A stretch of 33,083 bases of DNA from Gammaproteobacteria bacterium (GTDB lineage: Bacteria > Pseudomonadota > Gammaproteobacteria > Ga0077536), in assembly GCA_030833185.1 (NCBI GenBank), contig JAURHQ010000017.1, positions 269 through 33,351 on the forward strand, given 5' to 3'. The translations under genes and the position numbers were made by a program. Of this stretch, positions 14,857 to 23,123 are shown one piece after another (within the stretch, counting starts at the first letter, position 1; the number at the start of each line of letters is the position of its first letter). The notes below the pieces were generated by a model. That model did not search any database, was not told the origin of the DNA, and saw nothing but the letters and a program-made list of their open reading frames with translations.

Positions 14857-17126
14857 GCTACGCGCAAATTCGCGGCTATTGCGATCGCCCCAACGTCCGT
14901 CCGGGCGAAACGCTCGATTTCTTTTTGAGCAGCCCCGAGGCCGGGCGCTGCCAGGTGAATCTGGTGCGGCTTATCCACGGTGACCGCAATCCGGCGGGGC
15001 CCGGCTACAAGGAAGAGGCCGTGCCGTCGGCGGTCGACGGTCAGTACGCGGTCGGCACCCAGTTCACGCAGGTCGGTGCGTATGTGGAAGTGCCGGACAC
15101 CGCGGCGCATCTGGGCGGCGCCTCGGGCTTGAGCCTGCATCTGCACCTCTGGTCGACCACGCCCGCCAAGCGGCAGGGCGTCATCTCGCGCTGGTCTGAA
15201 GCCGAAAGTCGCGGCTGGGCGCTGCTGATTGAAGACGGCCATCTGGTGCTGGTGACGAGCGACGGCCGGCAGCAGAGCCGCGTCAGCCTCGCCCAGCCGC
15301 TGTTTCCGGAGGTTTGGTATTCGGTGGTGGCGCGCATCGATGTGACCGGCAAGACCCTGAGCCTCTCGCAGGTGGCGACCATCAACAGCGTTAACTCGCG
15401 CTTTGGGCGAATGGTGAACCTCGATACCGACGGCGCGGCGGTCGCCCCGCTGGCGGCGGCGCCGGGTAATCCCTCGGTGCCGCTGCTGATGGCCGGCCTT
15501 GCCGAAACCAGCCTTGCCAGCCGGCCGCGGGTGGTGGCCCTGTTCAACGGCAAGCTGGACGGTCCGAAGCTCTACGGCCACACGCTGGCCGACGCCGAAG
15601 TGGCCGCCCTGCACGCCGGTGAGGCGGGGCCCGCCCCGCTGGCGCACTGGGATTTTGCCGCCGGCACGACCCGTCGGGGCATTCCCACGGACGCGGTGCA
15701 GGATGTCAGCGGCAATGGCCTGCACGGCGTCTGCATCAACCAGCCGGACCGCGGCATGACCGGCTGGAACTGGGACGGGCTGGAAGAGCACTTCGTGCAC
15801 TGCCCCGAGCAGTACGGCGCGCTGTGGTTCCACGAAGACAGCCTGGACGACTGCCGCTGGGTGCGCTCGCTCAGCTTCACCTTGCCGGCGGAGCTGCCGA
15901 GCGGCTGCTACGCGCTGAAGCTCGCGCAGGGCGAGAAGACCGACCGCGTGCCGTTCTTCGTGGTGCCCCCCAAAGGCACGGCGAGCGCGCGGATTGCGGT
16001 CGTCATCCCGACCTTCAGCTACCTCGCCTACGCCAATTCGCAGGTGTTGCTGAACGCCGCTGGCGGGCAATCGGTGATGGGCGTGCTGACCACGCTGGAC
16101 GATCTGGATATCGAACTGAACGTCACGCCGGCCTGGGGGCGTTCGGCCTACGACTATCACGTGGACGGGCGCGGCGTGCAGTACAGCACCTGGCGCCGGC
16201 CGATTCTCAACCTGCGGCCGGACTACCGGCACGAATTTGGCTCGGTGTGGCAGTTCCCGGCGGACTTGCACCTCATCGACTGGCTGACGGTGAAAGGCTT
16301 TGCGTTTGACGTCATCACCGACCACGACCTGCAGGCCGAGGGCGCCAGCCTGCTCAAGCGCTATACGGTGGTGATTTCTCCTTCGCACGCGGAGTACACC
16401 TCTTCGCAGATGCTGGACGCCTACGAGGAATATTTCGCGACCGGCGGGCGCGGCATGTATCTGGGGGCGAACGGCTTCTACTGGATCACCAGCCAGCACC
16501 CGGAGAAGCCGTGGATGATCGAAGTGCGCAATGGCGAGACCGGCGATCAGGCCTGGCGCGGCCGCCCCGGCGAACTTTTTCACAGCACCACCGGTGAACG
16601 CGGCGGGCTGTGGCGCATGCGCGCCCGCGCGCCGCAGAAGATCTGGGGCACGGGTTACACCTCGCACGGGCTTGATGTCTCCGCCGGCTATCACCAGCTG
16701 CCGGATGCGCGTGACCCGCGGGTGGCGTTTATCTTTGAGGGCATCGAGCCGCAGGAAGTCATTGGCGATTTCGGGCTGGTCAACGAAGGCGCGGCCGGGC
16801 TGGAGCTCGATCGCATCGACTACAGCCTGGGCACGCCGCCCAACACGCTGCTGCTCGCGAGCTCCTACGGTCATTCGGCCAGCGCGATGCTGGTGCCGGA
16901 AGACCAGTACTTCGCCTATCCCGGCATCACCGGGCGCGACAACCCGCTGGTCCGCGCCGACATCGCCTACGCCACCACCCGCCACGGCGGCGCGGTGTTC
17001 AGCGCGTCCTCGATGGCCTGGTGCGGCAGCCTCTCGCACGCCAACTATGCCAACAACGTCTCGCGGATGACCGAGAACGTGCTGCGGCGGTTTGCCGCGG
17101 AGGGGGCGGTTGACGAAGTAGCCTAA
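14853..17126 (+). CDS. N,N-dimethylformamidase-like large (catalytic) subunit
   Basis: A 757-residue protein, close to the 762 residues of DmfA2, the large subunit of N,N-dimethylformamidase (EC 3.5.1.56), which hydrolyses dimethylformamide to formate and dimethylamine. Residues about 60-270 form a LamG/concanavalin-like beta domain. The C-terminal half is the hydrolase (VVIPTFSYLAYANSQ at about 383-397, WGRSAYDYHVDG, SHAEYTSSQMLDAYEEY). The family uses a mononuclear iron bound by two Tyr and one Glu; by position and motif these would be Tyr390 or 393, Tyr433 or 435, and Glu514, a tentative mapping from memory. There is no signal peptide. It is coupled to the small-subunit gene, and the repeat array begins 15 bases after its stop. 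Confidence 0.88.
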   Translation: MSYAQIRGYCDRPNVRPGETLDFFLSSPEAGRCQVNLVRLIHGDRNPAGPGYKEEAVPSAVDGQYAVGTQFTQVGAYVEVPDTAAHLGGASGLSLHLHLWSTTPAKRQGVISRWSEAESRGWALLIEDGHLVLVTSDGRQQSRVSLAQPLFPEVWYSVVARIDVTGKTLSLSQVATINSVNSRFGRMVNLDTDGAAVAPLAAAPGNPSVPLLMAGLAETSLASRPRVVALFNGKLDGPKLYGHTLADAEVAALHAGEAGPAPLAHWDFAAGTTRRGIPTDAVQDVSGNGLHGVCINQPDRGMTGWNWDGLEEHFVHCPEQYGALWFHEDSLDDCRWVRSLSFTLPAELPSGCYALKLAQGEKTDRVPFFVVPPKGTASARIAVVIPTFSYLAYANSQVLLNAAGGQSVMGVLTTLDDLDIELNVTPAWGRSAYDYHVDGRGVQYSTWRRPILNLRPDYRHEFGSVWQFPADLHLIDWLTVKGFAFDVITDHDLQAEGASLLKRYTVVISPSHAEYTSSQMLDAYEEYFATGGRGMYLGANGFYWITSQHPEKPWMIEVRNGETGDQAWRGRPGELFHSTTGERGGLWRMRARAPQKIWGTGYTSHGLDVSAGYHQLPDARDPRVAFIFEGIEPQEVIGDFGLVNEGAAGLELDRIDYSLGTPPNTLLLASSYGHSASAMLVPEDQYFAYPGITGRDNPLVRADIAYATTRHGGAVFSASSMAWCGSLSHANYANNVSRMTENVLRRFAAEGAVDEVA

Positions 17127-17141
17127 TCCCCACCGGCCATA

Positions 17142-17160
17142 TTTGGGGTCAGAGTAAAAA
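17142..17160 (+). repeat. Single left arm of the palindromic element (first extra copy)
   Basis: TTTGGGGTCAGAGTAAAAA, the same 18-19 bases as the left arm of the element at 7675, standing alone 15 bases after the amidohydrolase stop. The 64 bases between it and the next arm contain the small inverted pair GCCC-GTAA-GGGC but no gene. Confidence 0.85.
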
Positions 17161-17224
17161 CTCCCCTGCAGCCCGTAAGGGCCTGGCGCTTGGGGTGTCG
17201 GTAGGGGAAAAATCGAGCCAACTA

Positions 17225-17243
17225 TTTGGGGTCAGAGTAAAAA
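17225..17243 (+). repeat. Second extra left arm of the palindromic element
   Basis: TTTGGGGTCAGAGTAAAAA again, identical to 17142-17160. It can pair with the right arm at 17305-17323 with one mismatch, giving a 19-base stem around a 61-base interior, which is a better partner than the degenerate left arm at 17247. Confidence 0.85.
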
Positions 17244-17246
17244 CTA

Positions 17247-17323
17247 GTTCGGGTCAGCGTAAAAAATCTGCCGAAACACCTGAGGTCGGCGTAAGGCCGA
17301 ATAATTTTTACTCTGACTCCAAA
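17247..17323. repeat. 77-bp palindromic repeat element, right copy (diverged)
   Basis: This aligns end to end with the 76-bp element at 7675-7750 in the same orientation. The shared blocks are GGGTCAG, GTAAAAA, GAAACACCTG, CCGAATAA, TTTTACTCTGAC and CCAAAT. Its own left arm (17247-17266, GGGTCAGCGTAAAAAA) is degenerate; its right arm (17305-17323) differs by one base from the consensus. The centre has the mini-stem TCGGC-GTAAG-GCCGA. The element separates the island from the oppositely oriented oxygenase gene and could end transcripts from both sides. Confidence 0.8.
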
Positions 17324-17334
17324 TGTGGCTCGGG

Positions 17335-17937
17335 CTACTCCAGTCGCAGGTTGAATGACACCGACACGCGCTCGCGGTCGGTCAGATTGGGCGTGACCCA
17401 GTGCTTCATCCAGCCCGGGAAGAACAGCAGATGCCCTTCCTGCGGCACGACTTCGTGCACGTCGTTAATCACCGGCCCGCCGTCTTCCAGCCGCATGTAG
17501 CAGCGCCACTGCGCGGTGGGGCTGCCCTCACGCGCGTCGAAGAACTGAATCACGCCCTGATCCCGATGGTCGCACTTCAGGTACACCACGCCGGAGAGCA
17601 CGGCGTCCGGGTGGGTGTGGACGGCGTTGAAATGCCCCTGACGGTTGATGTTGGCCCACAGGATGCCGTCGTCAAACCGGCGCTTGGCCGAAAACGCCGG
17701 CGCCACCTCATTGGCCTTGGCCATGATCTGCCCGATGAGCCACTGGAACTCGCGATAGCGGTACAGATCTTCCGGACTCTGCCAGCCGCCGAAGTTGGTT
17801 TTCAGCACGCCCTTGCCCTCGGCTTCCAGCGCGAAGATGCGCTGGAGCATCAGCTCGCGGCGCTCGGCCCAGTGGTCGTTGGGGTCGGCGATGTCGGTTT
17901 GCCAGAGCGGGGTATAGAACAAGGGTGTTTCGTTCAT
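17335..17937 (-). CDS. Putative 2-oxoglutarate/Fe(II)-dependent oxygenase (TIGR02466 type)
   Basis: A 200-residue protein resembling the TIGR02466 family of putative 2OG-Fe(II) oxygenases. The iron triad would be H109-x-D111 ([14 protein letters not shown]) and H179 ([10 protein letters not shown]), with Arg188 or 190 ([14 protein letters not shown]) binding 2-oxoglutarate. The N-terminus YTPLWQTDI and the block [14 protein letters not shown] are also family-like. I chose the ATG at 17937 because GGAG lies 6 bases before it; an ATG 4 codons upstream lacks a site. The substrate is unknown. It lies just outside the island, divergent from dctA. Confidence 0.8.
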   Translation of the reverse strand: MNETPLFYTPLWQTDIADPNDHWAERRELMLQRIFALEAEGKGVLKTNFGGWQSPEDLYRYREFQWLIGQIMAKANEVAPAFSAKRRFDDGILWANINRQGHFNAVHTHPDAVLSGVVYLKCDHRDQGVIQFFDAREGSPTAQWRCYMRLEDGGPVINDVHEVVPQEGHLLFFPGWMKHWVTPNLTDRERVSVSFNLRLE

Positions 17938-18001
17938 CGCAAACTCCATAGCGTGCGGTGGGGGTGGTGCCTCGGGTCTAGTCCGCGAGAATATACGGGC
18001 C

Positions 18002-18020
18002 CGGATTCAGCGTGAATCCG
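18002..18020. promoter_or_regulatory. Palindrome in the leader of the dicarboxylate carrier gene
   Basis: CGGATTCA-GCG-TGAATCCG: perfect 8-bp arms around three bases, 20 bases before the carrier start codon. It could be an operator for a dimeric repressor or a hairpin in the 5' leader. No regulator gene lies beside it. Confidence 0.45.
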
Positions 18021-18040
18021 CCCCTCGTGGAGCGCCCGAG

Positions 18041-19339
18041 ATGCAAAAACCCTGGTGGACCCAACTGTATGCGCAGGTGCTGATCGCGCTGGCGCTGGGC
18101 GTGGCGCTGGGCATGCTGGCCCCGGACACCGCGAAGGCGCTGAAACCGCTGGGCGACGCCTTCATCAAGCTCATCAAGATGGTGATTGCGCCGGTAGTGT
18201 TCTGCACCGTGGTGCACGGCATTGCGAGCGTGCGCGAGGCCGGACGGATCGGTCGGGTCGGCTGGAAGGCGCTGGTCTATTTCGAGGTGGTGTCGACTTT
18301 TGCGCTGGCGCTGGGGCTGGTTGTGGCGAACGTCTTTCGCACCGGCGAGGGCTTCAATCTGGACCTCGCCACGCTGAACGCAGCCAGCGTGAGCGACTAC
18401 GCTGCGCGCGCCAAAGCCGACAGCGTCACCGGGCACCTGCTGCAGATTATTCCCGACAGCTTCCTCGGCGCCTTTGTGGGCGGCGACCTGTTGCAGGTGC
18501 TGCTGCTGGCAGTGCTGACCGGATTCGCCATCAACGCCCAGCCCGAGGCGCGGCGCCTGTCGGCCACGCACGCGATCGAAAGTCTGGGCGATATTTTCTT
18601 CGGCGTGGTCGCGCTGGTGGTCAAGGCCGCGCCGCTGGGCGCCTTCGGTGCCATGGCCTTCACCATCGGCGCCTATGGTCTCGGCGCGCTGGTGAAGCTG
18701 GGTGAGTTGGTGGCGACCTTCTATCTCACCGCTGCCGGTTTTGTGTTCATCGTGCTGGGCGCTATTGCCCGCTGGTGCGGCTTTTCGATCCTGCGTTTTC
18801 TGGCCTATATCCGCGAAGAACTGCTGATTGTGCTGGGCACTTCAAGTTCGGAAACCGCGCTGCCCCAGTTGATGCACAAGCTGCGCGCGGCCGGCTGTGC
18901 GCCGCCGGTGGTGGGGCTGACGGTGCCGCTGGGTTACAGCTTCAACCTGGACGGCACCAACATCTACATGACGCTGGCGGCGCTGTTTCTGGCCTATGCG
19001 ACCAACACCGAGTTGACGCTGGCGCAGCAGTTAACGCTGCTGCTGGTCGCGATGCTGACGTCCAAGGGCGCGTCGGGCGTGACGGGAGCGGGCTTTGTGA
19101 CGCTGGCGGCGACGCTCTCGGCGGTGCCGGGCATTCCGGTCGAAGCGCTCGCCGTGCTGGTCGGGATCGACAAGTTCATGAGCGAATGCCGCGCGCTGAC
19201 CAATTTCATCGGCAACGGTGTGGCCTGCGTGGCGATTAGCAAATGGGAAGGGGCGCTGGATGAAAAGCAGCTGGCAGCAGCGCTGGCGCGGCCCTCATCC
19301 AGCGCTGGGGCAGCGCCAGACGAACGCCCGGCGGACTAG
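18041..19339 (+). CDS. dctA: C4-dicarboxylate/proton (sodium) symporter, DctA/GltP family
   Basis: A 432-residue inner-membrane carrier of the dicarboxylate/amino acid:cation symporter (DAACS) family, taking up succinate, fumarate and malate, or possibly glutamate/aspartate. It starts [20 protein letters not shown] and keeps [20 protein letters not shown], the serine-rich hairpin [14 protein letters not shown] (about residues 266-279), the unwound helix motif [17 protein letters not shown] (about 305-321), and the last helix [16 protein letters not shown] precedes the ATG. The gene converges on trpE and the two stop codons share CTAG (19336-19339). DctA versus GltP cannot be decided with certainty; the length favours DctA. 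Confidence 0.88.
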   Translation: MQKPWWTQLYAQVLIALALGVALGMLAPDTAKALKPLGDAFIKLIKMVIAPVVFCTVVHGIASVREAGRIGRVGWKALVYFEVVSTFALALGLVVANVFRTGEGFNLDLATLNAASVSDYAARAKADSVTGHLLQIIPDSFLGAFVGGDLLQVLLLAVLTGFAINAQPEARRLSATHAIESLGDIFFGVVALVVKAAPLGAFGAMAFTIGAYGLGALVKLGELVATFYLTAAGFVFIVLGAIARWCGFSILRFLAYIREELLIVLGTSSSETALPQLMHKLRAAGCAPPVVGLTVPLGYSFNLDGTNIYMTLAALFLAYATNTELTLAQQLTLLLVAMLTSKGASGVTGAGFVTLAATLSAVPGIPVEALAVLVGIDKFMSECRALTNFIGNGVACVAISKWEGALDEKQLAAALARPSSSAGAAPDERPAD

Positions 19340-20799
19340 CCCAGCCCGCGTTCCGCCAGCGCGACGGCGCGGAACATCGCCCGGCCTTTGTTGAGGGTTT
19401 CTTCCCATTCGCTCTGCGGGACGGAATCTGCCACCACGCCGCAGCCGGCCTGAATCGACAGCCGGCCGTCCTTGATGACGGCCGTGCGAATGGCAATGGC
19501 GGTGTCCATATTGCCGTTCCACGACAGATAGCCCACCGCGCCGCCATAGATGCCGCGCTTGGTGGGTTCGAGTTCATCGATGATTTCCATCGCGCGAATT
19601 TTGGGTGCACCGGACAGGGTGCCGACCGGCAGCGTGGCGCGCAGCACGTCGATGGCGTCGCAGCCCGCCTTGATGCGGCCTTCGACGTTGGAGGAAATGT
19701 GCATCACGTGCGAGTAGCGCTCGATGACCATTTTTTCCGTCACCTTCACCGAGCCAATTTCGGCGACGCGGCCGATGTCGTTGCGGCCGAGGTCAATGAG
19801 CATCAGGTGCTCGGCGATTTCTTTCGGGTCGGCCAGCAGTTCTTTTTCCAGCGCCAAATCTTCGGCTTCGGTAGCGCCGCGCTTACGGGTGCCGGCGAGG
19901 GGGCGGGTGGTGACGGTGTCGCCGTCGAGCCGGACCAGAATTTCCGGCGAGGAGCCGACGATCTGGAAGTCCGCCAGATCCATGAAGAACAGGTAGGGCG
20001 AGGGATTGGTGTAGCGCAGCGCGCGGTAGACGTCGATCGGCGCGGCGCTAAGCGGGACAGACATCCGTTGCGACGGTACGACCTGCATGACGTCGCCTTC
20101 GATGATGTACTGCTTGATGCGTTCGACCGCGCGCTTGAACGCTTCCTCGCCAAACTCCGAAGCGAAATCTGCTTCGGTCGGCACCTTGCCGCCCGCCTTC
20201 TTCGGCGCGGTGGCGAGCGGCGCGGACAGTTTGCCCACCAGGGCGTCGAGGCGCGCTTCGGCGGCCGCTTCGGCGCCCGCAACGGCGGGGTCAACGCAGA
20301 CCACCAGTTCCATCTCGCCGCGCAGGTTGTCGAACACCACAAATTCGTCCGACAGCATGAGCAGGATGTCGGGCGTGTTCAGCGTGTCGGGCGGGGTGCT
20401 GGCGGCGAGGCGGGGCTCGACGTAGCGGACCGTGTCGTAGCCGAAATAGCCGACCAGCCCGCCGGAGAAGCGCGAGACCGCGAGCGGCGGCGCCTTGATT
20501 CGGGCGTGGTAGTCGCGCACGAACGATAACGGGTCGGCGGTGTGCAGGAATTCGACGGTCTTGCCGTCGTCGATGACGCGCACTTCGTGCCCGCGGACCG
20601 ACAGGAGGCGTCGCGCCGGCAGGCCGATGATCGAATAACGGCCCCACTTCTCCCCGCCCTGAACCGACTCCAGCAGGTAGCTGTAGGGGCCGGCGGCGAG
20701 CTTCAGGTAGACGCTGAGCGGGGTGTCGAGATCGGCCAGCACGCGCCGCGAGACCGGCACCCGGTTGAAATTGGCGATAGCGGCGGCGTCTTGGCTCAT
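19336..20799 (-). CDS. trpE: Anthranilate synthase component I
   Basis: A 487-residue TrpE, which converts chorismate (with ammonia supplied by TrpG) to anthranilate in tryptophan synthesis. The N-terminal tryptophan-feedback region keeps the LLES motif ([18 protein letters not shown]). The chorismate-binding domain has [49 protein letters not shown] and [17 protein letters not shown] place the start at ATG 20799 ([11 protein letters not shown]), which matches usual TrpE N-termini; ATG 20823 would add 8 residues, and neither has a strong ribosome binding site. trpG is not adjacent in this window. The carrier gene dctA converges from the left. Confidence 0.96.
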   Translation of the reverse strand: MSQDAAAIANFNRVPVSRRVLADLDTPLSVYLKLAAGPYSYLLESVQGGEKWGRYSIIGLPARRLLSVRGHEVRVIDDGKTVEFLHTADPLSFVRDYHARIKAPPLAVSRFSGGLVGYFGYDTVRYVEPRLAASTPPDTLNTPDILLMLSDEFVVFDNLRGEMELVVCVDPAVAGAEAAAEARLDALVGKLSAPLATAPKKAGGKVPTEADFASEFGEEAFKRAVERIKQYIIEGDVMQVVPSQRMSVPLSAAPIDVYRALRYTNPSPYLFFMDLADFQIVGSSPEILVRLDGDTVTTRPLAGTRKRGATEAEDLALEKELLADPKEIAEHLMLIDLGRNDIGRVAEIGSVKVTEKMVIERYSHVMHISSNVEGRIKAGCDAIDVLRATLPVGTLSGAPKIRAMEIIDELEPTKRGIYGGAVGYLSWNGNMDTAIAIRTAVIKDGRLSIQAGCGVVADSVPQSEWEETLNKGRAMFRAVALAERGLG

Positions 20800-20896
20800 G
20801 GCGGCGTGGGGCGAGAAGGGCATCCGGCGATGCCGGGATTACCGGAGGCGCGAAGCCTAGTGGAGCCCCCCGGGCAGCGCAACCGCGCGGCGCGGA

Positions 20897-21598
20897 TCAG
20901 GGCGCGGTTTCCAGTAATTCCTGCGTGTATTGGCCCTTATCGAGGAAGCGGCTGTCGGAGGTTTCCTTACGCACCATGCGCACCAGCCCCACGCCCGGCT
21001 TGTACCACTCGGTCTGCTCGGCCCGGACGACGGCAAAGCTGGTGCCGCGGTCGGTCGGCACCTGGGTCTCGCCGACGGCCTCCACCCGAATGCAGTCGCG
21101 GTAGCGCCCGGCCGGGACGCTGACGGTGTCGTTCAAGGCCTTGATGGTGGCTTTCATGGTGATGGGCAGCGGCCGGAAGGCCAGTCGGTCTTCGGGGGCG
21201 AAGGTGCGGCTTTCGATCAGCCGCAGCGCGCTGGTGAAGGTCCATTGCTCATCCACCGCGATGTTCTTGGGCAGCAGCAAGGCTGGCGACTCGCGGAGCG
21301 CGCCCATGCCTTCGCCGCGATTGAAATACTGGGTATGCAAGAGGCCTTCGCCGGTGAACTGGTAGCGGTGGTCCCAGTTGGCCTGACGGCGCTGGCGCAG
21401 GAAGTTTTCGTCACGGCCCAGATTGGTCACCAGCAGGCGTTGCTCGGAGACTTCTTTCAGGATTTGCGCCCGGGTCTGGTAGTACCACCAGCGGCCCGCG
21501 TCGGTGGGCACGGGCGACGCGTCTTTGGGCGCGCAGCCGCCCAACAGGGAAAACAGCGGTAGAAGGAAGGCCAGCTTGGCCAATGAAAGCCCTTGCAT
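20897..21598 (-). CDS. Putative lipoprotein
   Basis: A 233-residue protein with a lipoprotein signal: MQGLSLAKLAFLLPLFSLLGGCAPKD, in which the lipobox LGGC puts the modified Cys at residue 22. The mature part is soluble and mostly beta in character, with no family that I recognise. The segment TIKALNDTVSVPAGRYRDCIRVEAVGE resembles repeats found in envelope proteins that carry a DUF3108-like or similar beta domain, but this is weak. I chose ATG 21598 because it begins the signal peptide; an upstream in-frame start at 21637 would add 13 polar residues. No clear ribosome binding site is seen. Confidence 0.7.
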   Translation of the reverse strand: MQGLSLAKLAFLLPLFSLLGGCAPKDASPVPTDAGRWWYYQTRAQILKEVSEQRLLVTNLGRDENFLRQRRQANWDHRYQFTGEGLLHTQYFNRGEGMGALRESPALLLPKNIAVDEQWTFTSALRLIESRTFAPEDRLAFRPLPITMKATIKALNDTVSVPAGRYRDCIRVEAVGETQVPTDRGTSFAVVRAEQTEWYKPGVGLVRMVRKETSDSRFLDKGQYTQELLETAP

Positions 21599-21675
21599 GG
21601 GATGCCCGCAGCGTGGAGTGACCGGCCTAGCATCCACGCTGACGGGGGCGATTACCAGAGGCCGCAGCCCCGCAC

Positions 21676-21885
21676 TCAGCCCATCAGGCTGCTGTCGTTG
21701 GTATAGAACAGGCCCTGCAGTTCCTGCGAGGGGCCGATTTCCAGTCTCAACAAGACGCGCGCCCCCAGTTTGCGGGCGCGGCGGAAGACTTCATCCGAGG
21801 TTCCGAAAGAAACAAACTCGCCGTTGGAGTCGTGGAAGCCCTTATAGCGGGCAATGCGTGTGTCGAGAGCCTTTACCGATTTCAC
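21676..21885 (-). CDS. Small hypothetical protein (69 residues)
   Basis: GTG at 21885 has GGAG 8 bases upstream and opens a 69-residue basic/acidic mixed protein starting VKSVKALDTRIARYKGFHD. It looks like a compact folded domain of alternating strands and one helix (SDEVFRRARKLGARVLLRLEI). I do not recognise a family. The 220 bases between its start and the end of the TIGR03790 gene hold no further gene that I can support. A longer reading to 21972 has no better start. Confidence 0.55.
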   Translation of the reverse strand: MKSVKALDTRIARYKGFHDSNGEFVSFGTSDEVFRRARKLGARVLLRLEIGPSQELQGLFYTNDSSLMG

Positions 21886-22105
21886 TTGTCGTACTCCGCG
21901 CTGCTGGTTGCTGTTGCCGCTGCAGGTGGGATTAGCAGTGGCCCGGCAGGCCCAATGGGCGGCCGCCGTCAAATTCCTTAGCGGCGCTGATCGGGTCGGG
22001 CTGAAGGCGAAAGCGCGACGATGTGACGGCGTTCGCTAAACGTCTTGCGCGGGATCAGGCGGCGCTAGCGCGGCGCGCGGGCCGCACGTGCAGCTGAGGC
22101 GCTTG

Positions 22106-23116
22106 CTAGTCCTTGTGGGCGGGGCCGAAGGGGCGCGCCAGCGGCTCGCCGATAAACAATCCCTGACCTGGCCAGACCACGCTTTTCCAGTACGCCTCAA
22201 TCGCCGTGTCGCCGTTTAGATAGGCGCGCATGAGGATGCCGGGGTCGGGAAATTTCTGCGGAAAATTGCAAGGTTCGACCACCGTGCCGTAGCTCGCCAC
22301 CGCGCCCGCTTCCAGCCAGCGCAGCGCGCTCATCTGGCTGCGGCCGTCGAGTTGTCCGCCAAACGAAGTCAGGTGATCGCCGATTGCGCCGGGCAGAAAA
22401 TGCAGTGTGTTGAGGTCTGGCACCTGCATGGCGCCGGTGAAATAAAACATCACGTCCTGCCGATCGCGAATGCCGGCGGTGCGCTCGATACTGATGGCAT
22501 AGCGCCCGCCGAGCCGCGCCCTCGCCAGCGGAAACCCCGCCGCCCGGCTGTTACGGGCGCTGTCTTCGGTAATCACGAGATACGCCCGACCGGCAGGTTG
22601 GCGGCCGTCGCTGTTCACGCCGCGGTCGACTAACTGGCGCGCCGCGGGCAAATCTTTGGCGGCCAGCATCATGGTGGGGTGCAGGCCAAAATCTTCCCAC
22701 GGTCGACCGCTGTCCTCGTCGTACATCGGATTGGGGGCGGTGGGATTGCAGCCTTCGGCGCAAAACCGTTTGCCGTAGCCAAGCGCGAAGGCGGTCGTGA
22801 TCGACATGCAGCCCACGCGGTAGGGCGTGGTGAACGCCAAGGCGTAGGCCTGAATGCCGTGGCGGGTTGCGATGCGGGTTTTGATGTAAGCGCGGTCGAA
22901 GACCGCCGGGTCCAGCACCGCGCGCGGCACGCCCAGCGACACCTGCACGATGTTTTCCGTCGGGATCCCGCGCCGCGCCGCGTAGTACTCGCCCAGCTTG
23001 AAACTGTCGGGGTCGTCCTGGTTGACGATGATGGCGACGGATTCCGGCGAGAGCGCGGCCCAGGCTGGCAGCGAGGCCAGCCCGAGCAGCAAAAACAGCG
23101 GCAGCAAACGGCGCAA
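22106..23116 (-). CDS. TIGR03790 family exported protein
   Basis: A 336-residue protein with a Sec signal peptide (MRRLLPLFLLLGLASLPAWA, probable cleavage after AWA). It matches the TIGR03790 family of unknown function: SVAIIVNQDDPDSFKLGEYYAARRGIP near the start (here residues about 27-53), and near the end ASYGTVVEPCNFPQKFPDP, then MRAYLNGDTAIEAYWKSVVW and GQGLFIGEPLARPFG. Some members have been compared to caspase/gingipain-like folds, but no catalytic dyad is asserted here. The start is TTG at 23116, with AGGG overlapping the VWA stop codon 5 bases upstream, so it follows VWA and MoxR in one operon. Confidence 0.82.
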   Translation of the reverse strand: MRRLLPLFLLLGLASLPAWAALSPESVAIIVNQDDPDSFKLGEYYAARRGIPTENIVQVSLGVPRAVLDPAVFDRAYIKTRIATRHGIQAYALAFTTPYRVGCMSITTAFALGYGKRFCAEGCNPTAPNPMYDEDSGRPWEDFGLHPTMMLAAKDLPAARQLVDRGVNSDGRQPAGRAYLVITEDSARNSRAAGFPLARARLGGRYAISIERTAGIRDRQDVMFYFTGAMQVPDLNTLHFLPGAIGDHLTSFGGQLDGRSQMSALRWLEAGAVASYGTVVEPCNFPQKFPDPGILMRAYLNGDTAIEAYWKSVVWPGQGLFIGEPLARPFGPAHKD

Positions 23117-23123
23117 GCGGGCC

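Noticed and set aside
14709-17039. A 776-codon open frame antisense to the dimethylformamidase-like genes
   Set aside because: It mirrors the real large-subunit gene, is rich in Arg/His/Gly as shadows are, and has no motif.
17950-18040. A sigma54 promoter before dctA, as known from rhizobia
   Set aside because: The 90-base spacer has no GG-N10-GC pair in a convincing -24/-12 setting.
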